Origin: Actinomycetes bacterium
Lineage (GTDB): Bacteria; Actinomycetota; Actinomycetes; Actinomycetales; Dermatophilaceae
Direction: 5' to 3'
Assembly: GCA_023389095.1 (NCBI GenBank)
Contig: JAEWFB010000233.1
Coordinates: 1-10,742, forward strand
DNA length: 10,742 nt
Below are positions 6,349 to 10,742 of the stretch, piece by piece. Numbering within the stretch: position 1 is the stretch's first letter; each line of letters starts with the position of its first letter. Both the position numbers and the translations under genes were made by a program. The notes under the pieces are model-generated. The model was not told where the DNA came from. It did not search any database and saw nothing but the letters and a program-made list of their open reading frames with translations.

Positions 6349-6378
6349 GGCGAGCGCCCGGGCCCGAGCCCGCACATG

Positions 6379-6418
6379 ACGAGGCGCCACTCGCTCGGGG
6401 GTTCGAGTGGCGCCTCGT
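6379..6418 (+). terminator. hairpin terminator after the methyltransferase gene (module copy 1)
   Basis: ACGAGGCGCCACTCG (6379-6393) and CGAGTGGCGCCTCGT (6404-6418) form a perfect 15-bp stem with the loop CTCGGGGGTT. It begins 31 nt after the stop. Loop and stem core (GAGGCGCC) recur in the hairpin at 7672-7709. Confidence 0.88.
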
Positions 6419-6445
6419 TCGTCCCCGTCATCGGCGGTGCCCGCT

Positions 6446-6480
6446 CGGGCGTTACACGCCCGGGCAGGCCCGTTCCGGCG
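6446..6480. repeat. GCGTTACACG ... TTCCGGCG box, copy 1
   Basis: GCGTTACACG (6449-6458) lies 30 nt beyond the hairpin at 6379-6418, and TTCCGGCG follows at 6473-6480 after 14 nt. The same two words are directly joined at 7741-7758, beyond the related hairpin there. Here the first word also sits in a small dyad, CGGGCG TTACA CGCCCG (6446-6462). Function unknown. Confidence 0.6.
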
Positions 6481-6538
6481 TCTGCACGCGCGCTGTGAAG
6501 CGGAACTCAAAGCACCTGCGTCGGGTCCGCGGCCGACT

Positions 6539-6544
6539 TACCCT
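6539..6544 (+). promoter_or_regulatory. weak -10 candidate for the hydrolase gene
   Basis: TACCCT fits TANNNT and would place a start near 6551, about 40 nt before the GTG. No convincing -35 is seen 17-18 nt upstream (CCTGCG). The rest of the 174-nt stretch between the terminator and the gene holds the repeat box and the leader hairpin described separately. Confidence 0.3.
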
Positions 6545-6558
6545 GAGTAGGAGGGGGA

Positions 6559-6579
6559 GGCGGCGCAGCGAGCGCCGCC
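6559..6579 (+). promoter_or_regulatory. leader hairpin abutting the ribosome site of the hydrolase gene
   Basis: GGCGGCGC (6559-6566) and GCGCCGCC (6572-6579) form a perfect 8-bp, all-GC stem with loop AGCGA. The Shine-Dalgarno GGAGGAG (6580-6586) starts at the very next base, and the GTG start is 6 nt after it. Such a placement could affect ribosome access; regulation is inferred, not shown. Confidence 0.5.
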
Positions 6580-6592
6580 GGAGGAGACCGAC

Positions 6593-7642
6593 GTGAGCAC
6601 GTCCGAGCCGATGACGGTGACCCTGCACGGGCACGCGCTCTCCTACGTCGACGTCGGGGCCGGCGAGACGATCCTGTTCGTGCACGGCCTGCTCGGTTCG
6701 CACCGCTACTGGGGCCACCTCGTGGACACCCTCGCCGACTCCTTCCGCGTCGTCGTGCCCGACCTCTTCGGCCACGGCGCGTCGGCCAAGCACATCGGCG
6801 ACTACTCCGTCGCGGCGCACGCGGCCACCCTGCGCGACCTCATCGACCGGCTCGGCATCGACCGGGTGACGATCGTCGGGCACTCCCTCGGCGGCGGGAT
6901 CGCCCTCGAGTTCTGCTACCTGTTCCCGGACCGCGTCGACCGGCTCGTGCTCGTCGGCAGCGGGGGCCTCGGACGTCAGGTCAACCCGGTCCTGCGCTCG
7001 GCCACCCTGCCCGGCGCCGAGTGGGTGCTGCCCGTCATCGCCTCCCCCTGGGTCCGCGGCGGCGCCGCGGCCGTCGGGCGGGTGCTGTCGCTGGCCGGCT
7101 GGCGCGCGAGCCACGACGTGCGGGCTGCCTGGGAGGGGTTCACCTCGCTCGGCGACGCCGACAGCCGGCGGGCCTTCCTGGCCACGACGCGTGCCGTCAT
7201 GGACCCCGGCGGGCAGCGCGTCAGCGCGACCGACTACCTGCCCGACCTCGTCGACCTGCCCGTGCTCGTCGTGTGGGGCACCCGCGACTACATCATCCCG
7301 CCCGCCCACGCGGCCCTGGCCCGGGAGGCCATCCCCGGCTGCCAGATCGAGCTGTTCGAGGGCGCGGGGCACTTCCCGCACCTCGACCAGCCACAGCGCT
7401 TCGCCGACACGCTGCGCGCGTTCATGCAGGAGCCGGGCCGGGTCGGGGGCTCTGGGGACCCCGGGGGCTCCGGGGCCACGGGTCCCTCTGCCGTCGCCCC
7501 CGTCACACCCGTGGACGCGTCGGGCGGGGCCGGCGAGGCCCGAGCACCTGCCGCGGCTGCAGACCCTGGACCGCTCGGGGCGCTGGGGGAGCTCGGGGAG
7601 CTCGGGGAGCTCGGGGAGCTCGGCGAGCAGCAGGCGGGCTGA
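6593..7642 (+). CDS. alpha/beta hydrolase with simple-sequence C-terminal tail
   Basis: A 349-residue alpha/beta-hydrolase-fold enzyme. The oxyanion region is FVHGLLGS (29-36), the nucleophile elbow GHSLGGG (96-102, Ser98), the likely acid Asp232 (WGTRDYIIP), and the catalytic His260 (GAGHFPH). Residues about 125-210 form the cap domain. The order and spacing fit esterases, lipases and C-C hydrolases, so the substrate cannot be named. The fold ends near 280 (FADTLRAFMQEPG). The remaining ~68 residues are Gly/Pro/Ala-rich and finish in four-fold GEL repeats (332-345), unlike the family. GTG at 6593 is chosen for GGAGGAG with a 6-nt spacer and homology from residue 8 on. There is no signal peptide. 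It is a single-gene unit between two related hairpin modules. Confidence 0.92.
   Translation: MSTSEPMTVTLHGHALSYVDVGAGETILFVHGLLGSHRYWGHLVDTLADSFRVVVPDLFGHGASAKHIGDYSVAAHAATLRDLIDRLGIDRVTIVGHSLGGGIALEFCYLFPDRVDRLVLVGSGGLGRQVNPVLRSATLPGAEWVLPVIASPWVRGGAAAVGRVLSLAGWRASHDVRAAWEGFTSLGDADSRRAFLATTRAVMDPGGQRVSATDYLPDLVDLPVLVVWGTRDYIIPPAHAALAREAIPGCQIELFEGAGHFPHLDQPQRFADTLRAFMQEPGRVGGSGDPGGSGATGPSAVAPVTPVDASGGAGEARAPAAAADPGPLGALGELGELGELGELGEQQAG
7586..7627 (+). repeat. 9-bp tandem repeat coding Gly-Glu-Leu x4
   Basis: Four exact units of GGGGAGCTC at 7586-7621, then a partial GGCGAG. It is in frame and close to the end of the hydrolase gene. Exact identity at all positions suggests recent slippage expansion, so copy number may vary between strains. 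Confidence 0.9.
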
Positions 7643-7671
7643 GCGTCCGGCCGGTCGGTCGGGACGCGCGA

Positions 7672-7709
7672 AGAGGCGCCTCCCGCTCGGGGGTCCGGGA
7701 GGCGCCTCT
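7672..7709. terminator. hairpin terminator after the hydrolase gene (module copy 2)
   Basis: AGAGGCGCCTCCCG (7672-7685) and CGGGAGGCGCCTCT (7696-7709) form a perfect 14-bp stem with the loop CTCGGGGGTC, nearly identical to the loop at 6394-6403. It lies between the convergent hydrolase and ArsC-family genes and could stop transcription from both sides. Confidence 0.88.
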
Positions 7710-7740
7710 GTCAGCCCTTCCATCGCCGGGACGCCCGGAT

Positions 7741-7758
7741 GCGTTACACGTTCCGGCG
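7741..7758. repeat. GCGTTACACG-TTCCGGCG box, copy 2
   Basis: The 18-mer GCGTTACACGTTCCGGCG joins the two words that are split at 6449-6480. It sits 31 nt beyond the hairpin at 7672-7709, nearly the same distance as in copy 1, and 23 nt from the end of the ArsC-family gene. Function unknown. Confidence 0.6.
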
Positions 7759-7781
7759 AGATCGTCCGTCCTCGCCGGCGT

Positions 7782-8141
7782 TCACTCGGCCAGGAAGGCC
7801 GCGACGCGCTCCTTGGGCCGGCCGATGATGGCGCGGTCGCCCTTGACGAGGACGGGGCGCTGGAGCAGCCGCGGGTGCCGCACCAGCACGTCGACGACCT
7901 GTTCGCGGGTGGCGACGTCCGCGTCGGTCAGGCCGAGCTCGGCGAAGTGGGGGTCACGACGGACGAGGTCGGTCGGGGCGTCCTCGAGCTTGTCGAGGAG
8001 GTCCTCGAGCGCTGCGGCGTCGAGCGGGTGGCGCAGGTAGTCGACGACCTGGGCCTGCACCTGGGCCTCGTCGAGGCGTTCCATCGCCGCCCGCGAGGTG
8101 GAGCAGCGGTTGTTGTGCAGGATCGTCACGTCGTCGCTCAT
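7782..8141 (-). CDS. arsC: ArsC-family (glutaredoxin-type) reductase
   Basis: A 119-residue thioredoxin-fold protein of the ArsC/Spx/YffB family. The start TILHNNRCSTSRAA holds the catalytic Cys13. Arg61, Arg95 (LLQRPVLV) and Arg108 (IIGRP) fall at the positions of Arg60, Arg94 and Arg107 of E. coli plasmid ArsC with a constant offset of one, as does Cys13 for Cys12. That pattern favours true arsenate reduction using glutathione/glutaredoxin-like or mycothiol-type electrons. No ars regulator or efflux gene is nearby, so a housekeeping YffB-like role is possible. ATG at 8141 has no clear Shine-Dalgarno; instead TAGGGT lies 7 nt before it, suggesting a leaderless mRNA. It is convergent with the hydrolase gene and divergent from the pcp operon. 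Confidence 0.9.
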   Translation of the reverse strand: MSDDVTILHNNRCSTSRAAMERLDEAQVQAQVVDYLRHPLDAAALEDLLDKLEDAPTDLVRRDPHFAELGLTDADVATREQVVDVLVRHPRLLQRPVLVKGDRAIIGRPKERVAAFLAE

Positions 8142-8148
8142 GCGCCGA

Positions 8149-8154
8149 ACCCTA
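8149..8154 (-). promoter_or_regulatory. -10 box placing a leaderless start on arsC
   Basis: On the minus strand TAGGGT (8154-8149) matches TANNNT and is 7 nt from the ATG at 8141, so transcription would begin at or beside the A of the start codon. TTGAGC lies upstream but at 22 nt, too far for a normal -35. The rest of the 149-nt gap to 8291 shows no further strong element. Confidence 0.45.
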
Positions 8155-8290
8155 GCGAGCGCCGTCGCGCCGGCCGGCTCAACCTGCGCGAGTGATGCCG
8201 GGCGTGGCGCGGGACGCAGACGATGAGTACGGGTTCGGCCCTCCGGCCTTCCCCGTGGTCGGCGCTCTCAGTCCGCAGTAGGGGGTCGGT

Positions 8291-8425
8291 ATGTCCGGGT
8301 GGTTCGTGCTCATCGTCGTTCTCGTCATCGTCGTCGGTCTTCGGCACAGGTTCGACGCGGCGCGGGCCCCCGCCCGGGTTCCCGTCCCGGTCCGGGTGGC
8401 GCGGCGCGACAGGCAGCGGCCGTGA
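8291..8425 (+). CDS. 44-aa single-pass membrane microprotein upstream of pcp
   Basis: A short gene that encodes MSGWFVLIVVLVIVVGL, one strong membrane helix (about 4-17), followed by a ~27-residue basic tail with about ten Arg and several Pro/Val. By the positive-inside rule the tail should be cytoplasmic. Support: AGGGGG (8280-8285) 5 nt before the ATG, about 90% of codons ending in G or C, and a GTGA overlap (8422-8425) with the pcp start, so the two are translationally coupled. No family is recognised. A job as a membrane partner or regulator of Pcp or of the transporter downstream is inference. It could also be a leader peptide serving only to couple translation. Confidence 0.6.
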   Translation: MSGWFVLIVVLVIVVGLRHRFDAARAPARVPVPVRVARRDRQRP

Positions 8426-9069
8426 AGGTCCTGGTCACCGGCTTCGAGCCGTTCGGCGGCGAGCCGATCAACCCCTCGTGGGAGGCGGTTCGGGCCCTGC
8501 CGGACACGATCTCGGGCGCCGAGGTCGTCAAGGTGATGATCCCGGTCGTGTTCGGCCGGACGGCCGAGGTGGTCCACGAGGCGATCGTCGAGCACGACCC
8601 CGACGTCGTGCTGCACGTCGGTCAGGCCGGCGGCAGGTTCGAGGTCAGCCCGGAGCGGGTCGCCATCAACGTCGACGATGCCCGCATCCCCGACAACGAC
8701 CAGAAGCAGCCCATCGACACCACGATCCGCGACGACGGTCCGGCGGCCTACTTCAGCACCCTGCCGGTCAAGGCGATGGTCACGGCGATGCGGGGTGCCG
8801 GGATCCCGGCGAAGGTCTCCAACACGGCCGGGACCTACGTCTGCAACCACATCATGTACCAGTCGCTCTACATGATCGACCGCGAGTTCCCCGGCAAGAG
8901 AGCCGGTTTCGTCCACGTGCCCTACTCGCCCCAACAGGTCGTCAACCAGCCCCCGCAGCCGTCGATGGGGATCGACGACATGACCACGGCACTGGCGGCG
9001 GGGATCGCCGCCATCGTCGAGTACGCCGACAAGCCGGACGAACGGTCCGTCGGCGGGTCCATCCACTAG
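8422..9069 (+). CDS. pcp: pyroglutamyl-peptidase I
   Basis: A 215-residue cytoplasmic cysteine peptidase (family C15) that removes N-terminal pyroglutamate (5-oxoproline) from peptides. The N-terminus VKVLVTGFEPFGGEPINPSW is diagnostic. The catalytic triad is Glu78 (GRFEVSPERVAIN), Cys141 (SNTAGTYVCNHIMY) and His165 (GFVHVPYSP), matching the family in order and spacing. The length equals the usual 213-215. The GTG at 8422 is the right start: the same frame is open further up to a GTG at 8299, but that stretch is Arg/Pro/Gly-rich and overlaps the microprotein gene. The start overlaps the microprotein stop as GTGA, and the Dcu gene follows after 24 nt, so the three form a probable operon. Confidence 0.96.
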   Translation: MKVLVTGFEPFGGEPINPSWEAVRALPDTISGAEVVKVMIPVVFGRTAEVVHEAIVEHDPDVVLHVGQAGGRFEVSPERVAINVDDARIPDNDQKQPIDTTIRDDGPAAYFSTLPVKAMVTAMRGAGIPAKVSNTAGTYVCNHIMYQSLYMIDREFPGKRAGFVHVPYSPQQVVNQPPQPSMGIDDMTTALAAGIAAIVEYADKPDERSVGGSIH

Positions 9070-9093
9070 ACCGCACACGGAAAGGCGGCCAGC

Positions 9094-10551
9094 ATGAACA
9101 TCGTCTTCGTGCTCGAGGCCCTCGTCGTCCTGGGCTGCATCCTCATGGGCACGCGCTCCAGCGGCGTGGGGGTCGGTCTGTGGGGCGGCCTCGGGGTCTT
9201 CATCCTCGTCTTCGTCTTCCGGGAGGCCCCGGGCGAGCCCCCGGCAGGCGCCGTGGCGATCATCCTCGCCGTCGTCACCGCCGCAGCGATGATGCAGGCG
9301 GCCGGCGGGATCGCCTGGATGGTCCTCATGGCCGCCAAGGTCATCGAGAGCCACCCGAAGCAGATCACGCTCATCGCCCCGCTCACGGCTTTCGCCTTCT
9401 CGATCGGGGCCGGCACCAGCAACATCCTCTACCCGCTCCTGCCGGTGATCTACGACGTCTCCTACCGCAACGGGATCCGCCCGTCGCGCCCCATGTCGGT
9501 GAGCGTCGTGCAGTCGGGGGTGGCGCTGGCCGCGTCGCCGGTCTCGGCCGCCATGGCGGCGATGCTGACCCTGACCGACGTGCCTCCGTACAACTTCGGG
9601 CTCACCCAGATCCTCGCCATCACGCTGCCCGCCTGCGTCATCGGCATCGTCGTGACCTCGCTGGTCGTCAACCGGCTCGGTCCCGAGCTGGAGGACGACC
9701 CGGAGGTCCAGGAGAAGATCCGCGCCGGCCTCCTGCCGCCGCTGAGGACGACGGCTGCGGTCCGCCAGGCCGAGGTCGCCACGACGACGTCCTCCACCAC
9801 CGGTGGTGCGCCGGTCGCCGTGGCCACGGCGCCGCCCGGCGGTGGCGCGGGACCGACGGAGCCCGAGCGGGCGTCGGCGAAGCTGTCGGCGACCAGGGAG
9901 GGGCGCAACGCCGCGGTGACGTTCCTGCTCGGCGTGCTCGTCATCGTCGTGCTGGGGCTGTTCCCGGGCCTCCGTCCGGCCTTCGCGTCCGAGGGCGAGG
10001 CCCCCGTCCCGCTCGACATGACGAGCACGATCGTCATGGTCATGTTCGTCGTCGGGGTGATCATCCTCTTCGTCGGCCGTCCCGACGTGAAGTCGGTGCC
10101 CGACCAGTCGGTGTTCAAGGCCGGCATGATGTCGGCCATCGCCCTGTTCGGGATCGCCTGGATGACGGCGACGTTCATCGCCGCGCACGAGGCGCTCATC
10201 GTCGACACCGTCGGCGGCTGGGTCAACGACTACCGCTTCGTCTTCGCGATCTCGGTCTTCATCGTCGCCGCCCTGACGACGAGCCAGTCGACCGCGACCC
10301 GGACCATGGTGCCGATCGGGCTCGTGGCGGGGTTGTCGCCGGGGCTCGTCACCGGCATGTGGGCCGGCGCCATCGGCGGCGTCTACACCCTGCCGACCGG
10401 CGGCCCGCAGATCGCCGGCGCCAACTTCGACCTGTCCGGCACGACGAAGCTGGGCACCAAGCTGCTCGACCACAGCTACTTCGTCCCGATGCTCGTGCTG
10501 TCGTTCACGACGGTCGTGGTGGGGTCGGCGATCGGAGCGATCTTCTTCTGA
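9094..10551 (+). CDS. dcu: anaerobic C4-dicarboxylate transporter family protein (DcuA/DcuB type)
   Basis: A 485-residue polytopic membrane carrier. The Dcu hallmarks are GLGVFILVFVFREAPGEPP (32-50), MMQAAGGIAWMV (66-77), ITLIAPLTAFAFSIGAGTSNILY (91-113), PVIYDVSYRNGIRPSRPMSVSVV (117-139), AASPVSAA (146-153), ALFGIAWM (350-357) and FDLSGTTKLG (445-454). Dcu proteins exchange or take up fumarate, malate, succinate and aspartate. The central hydrophilic loop (about 194-275) is longer than in E. coli DcuB, with Thr/Ala/Gly/Pro-rich filler, which explains the extra ~40 residues. ATG at 9094 has GGAAAGG (9079-9085) with an 8-nt spacer. The link to Pcp suggests an amino-acid or pyroglutamate-related substrate, but that is inference. 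A strong hairpin follows. Confidence 0.92.
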   Translation: MNIVFVLEALVVLGCILMGTRSSGVGVGLWGGLGVFILVFVFREAPGEPPAGAVAIILAVVTAAAMMQAAGGIAWMVLMAAKVIESHPKQITLIAPLTAFAFSIGAGTSNILYPLLPVIYDVSYRNGIRPSRPMSVSVVQSGVALAASPVSAAMAAMLTLTDVPPYNFGLTQILAITLPACVIGIVVTSLVVNRLGPELEDDPEVQEKIRAGLLPPLRTTAAVRQAEVATTTSSTTGGAPVAVATAPPGGGAGPTEPERASAKLSATREGRNAAVTFLLGVLVIVVLGLFPGLRPAFASEGEAPVPLDMTSTIVMVMFVVGVIILFVGRPDVKSVPDQSVFKAGMMSAIALFGIAWMTATFIAAHEALIVDTVGGWVNDYRFVFAISVFIVAALTTSQSTATRTMVPIGLVAGLSPGLVTGMWAGAIGGVYTLPTGGPQIAGANFDLSGTTKLGTKLLDHSYFVPMLVLSFTTVVVGSAIGAIFF

Positions 10552-10566
10552 GATCCGGGCGTCCAG

Positions 10567-10609
10567 CGCGAGCGGGCGGCACCGGAAAACCGCGTGCCGC
10601 CCGCTCGCG
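10567..10609 (+). terminator. strong hairpin terminator after the pcp-dcu operon
   Basis: CGCGAGCGGGCGGCAC (10567-10582) pairs perfectly over 16 bp with GTGCCGCCCGCTCGCG (10594-10609). The loop region adds CGG AAAA CCG, so the hairpin is longer still with one unpaired C. It starts 16 nt after the dcu stop. Confidence 0.9.
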
Positions 10610-10617
10610 TGCGTGCC

Positions 10618-10623
10618 TACGCT
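10618..10623 (+). promoter_or_regulatory. -10 box placing a leaderless start on the last gene
   Basis: TACGCT fits TANNNT and ends 6 nt before the ATG at 10630. There is no Shine-Dalgarno in between, so the mRNA would start at the start codon. It lies just after the dcu terminator. Confidence 0.45.
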
Positions 10624-10629
10624 GCGTCG

Positions 10630-10742
10630 ATGGAGCCCACCGAGCCCGACCAGCCCACCGAGCCCGACCAGCCCGCCGAGCCCGCCCGGCCCGACCAGCC
10701 CACGGCCGGCGCCCGACCCGAGCTGTTCGCCCTGTGCATCGC
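10630..10742 (+). CDS. 5' end of an unknown gene with Pro/Glu/Asp-rich N-terminus (cut by window edge)
   Basis: The ATG at 10630 opens a frame that runs off the window after 37 codons. The first ~28 residues are an acidic, proline-rich repeat (EPTEPDQP type); then RPELFALCIA begins what looks like a folded part with a hydrophobic helix. Nearly all codons end in G or C. A TANNNT box 6 nt upstream suggests leaderless expression. Too little is visible to name the product, and I do not recognise it. Confidence 0.6.
   Translation, partial: MEPTEPDQPTEPDQPAEPARPDQPTAGARPELFALCI
10636..10671 (+). repeat. 18-bp tandem repeat coding Pro-Thr-Glu-Pro-Asp-Gln x2
   Basis: Two exact copies of CCCACCGAGCCCGACCAG (10636-10653, 10654-10671), followed by degenerate copies to about 10698. 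It is in frame at the N-terminus of the last, truncated gene. Confidence 0.85.

Noticed and set aside
6502..6506. GGAAC as an ECF-sigma -35 for the hydrolase gene
   Set aside because: No matching GTT/CGTC-type -10 at 16-18 nt; a five-base match is expected by chance.
8223..8290. Possible ORF from ATG 8223
   Set aside because: It overlaps the microprotein and pcp in another frame, lacks a ribosome site and has Ser/Arg-rich shadow composition.
8299..8421. Longer N-terminus for Pcp starting at 8299
   Set aside because: It would add 41 Arg/Pro-rich residues before a family-standard start; GTG 8422 gives the usual length and couples to the microprotein stop.
8179..10473. Long minus-strand ORF (764 codons) opposite pcp and dcu
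   Set aside because: It lies opposite two recognised genes, and its composition (Arg/Asp/Gly/His-rich) is that of an antisense shadow.
1..10742. Mobile element or horizontally acquired island
   Set aside because: No transposase, integrase, tRNA junction, flanking direct repeats or compositional break was seen; codon use is even throughout.

Overview
This is a very GC-rich window from the chromosome of a high-GC Gram-positive bacterium (Actinomycetota). A Micrococcales/Intrasporangiaceae-like lineage is my guess from gene content and style; it is not proven. Supporting signs are near-saturated G/C at third codon positions, frequent GTG starts, ATGA/GTGA start-stop overlaps, two starts that look leaderless, and a FrnE protein of actinobacterial type. 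I see no transposase, integrase, phage gene, CRISPR array, tRNA or rRNA, and no complete defence or biosynthetic system. Most genes belong to well-known families. The new material lies between the genes and at protein ends.

Layout. (1) 1-3770: the 3' part of a peptide ABC importer operon: permease (59-1072), ATPase D (1069-2226), a possible 45-codon bridging ORF (2223-2360), ATPase F (2357-3688) with a long simple-sequence tail, then a strong hairpin terminator. The second permease and the binding protein are not here and presumably lie upstream. (2) 3808-4545 (+): a FrnE/DsbA-family thiol oxidoreductase. It is convergent with 4633-5304 (-), an HxlR-type regulator with an SCP2-like C-terminal half. 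The gap holds a hairpin and a 21-bp tandem repeat. (3) 5305-5490: the divergent promoter region between the regulator and a class I methyltransferase (5491-6348, +). It carries a perfect 13-bp inverted repeat whose arms contain the candidate -35 boxes of both promoters. (4) 6379-7758: two related hairpin modules flank an alpha/beta hydrolase gene (6593-7642, +). Each has the same 10-nt loop and a downstream GCGTTACACG box. (5) 7782-8141 (-): an ArsC-family protein, apparently leaderless. (6) 8291-10551 (+): a probable operon of a 44-aa single-pass membrane microprotein, pyroglutamyl-peptidase I, and a Dcu-family C4-dicarboxylate transporter, closed by a strong terminator. (7) 10630 to the end: the 5' end of another gene with a Pro/Glu/Asp repeat at its N-terminus.

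How the genes work together. The ABC operon takes up peptides. Pcp removes N-terminal pyroglutamate from peptides, and the Dcu protein next to it would move a dicarboxylate or related acid; I infer a link to amino-acid catabolism. The HxlR protein probably controls itself and the methyltransferase through the shared dyad. A theme across the window is short in-frame tandem repeats (units of 9, 12, 18 and 21 bp) at protein termini and between genes.
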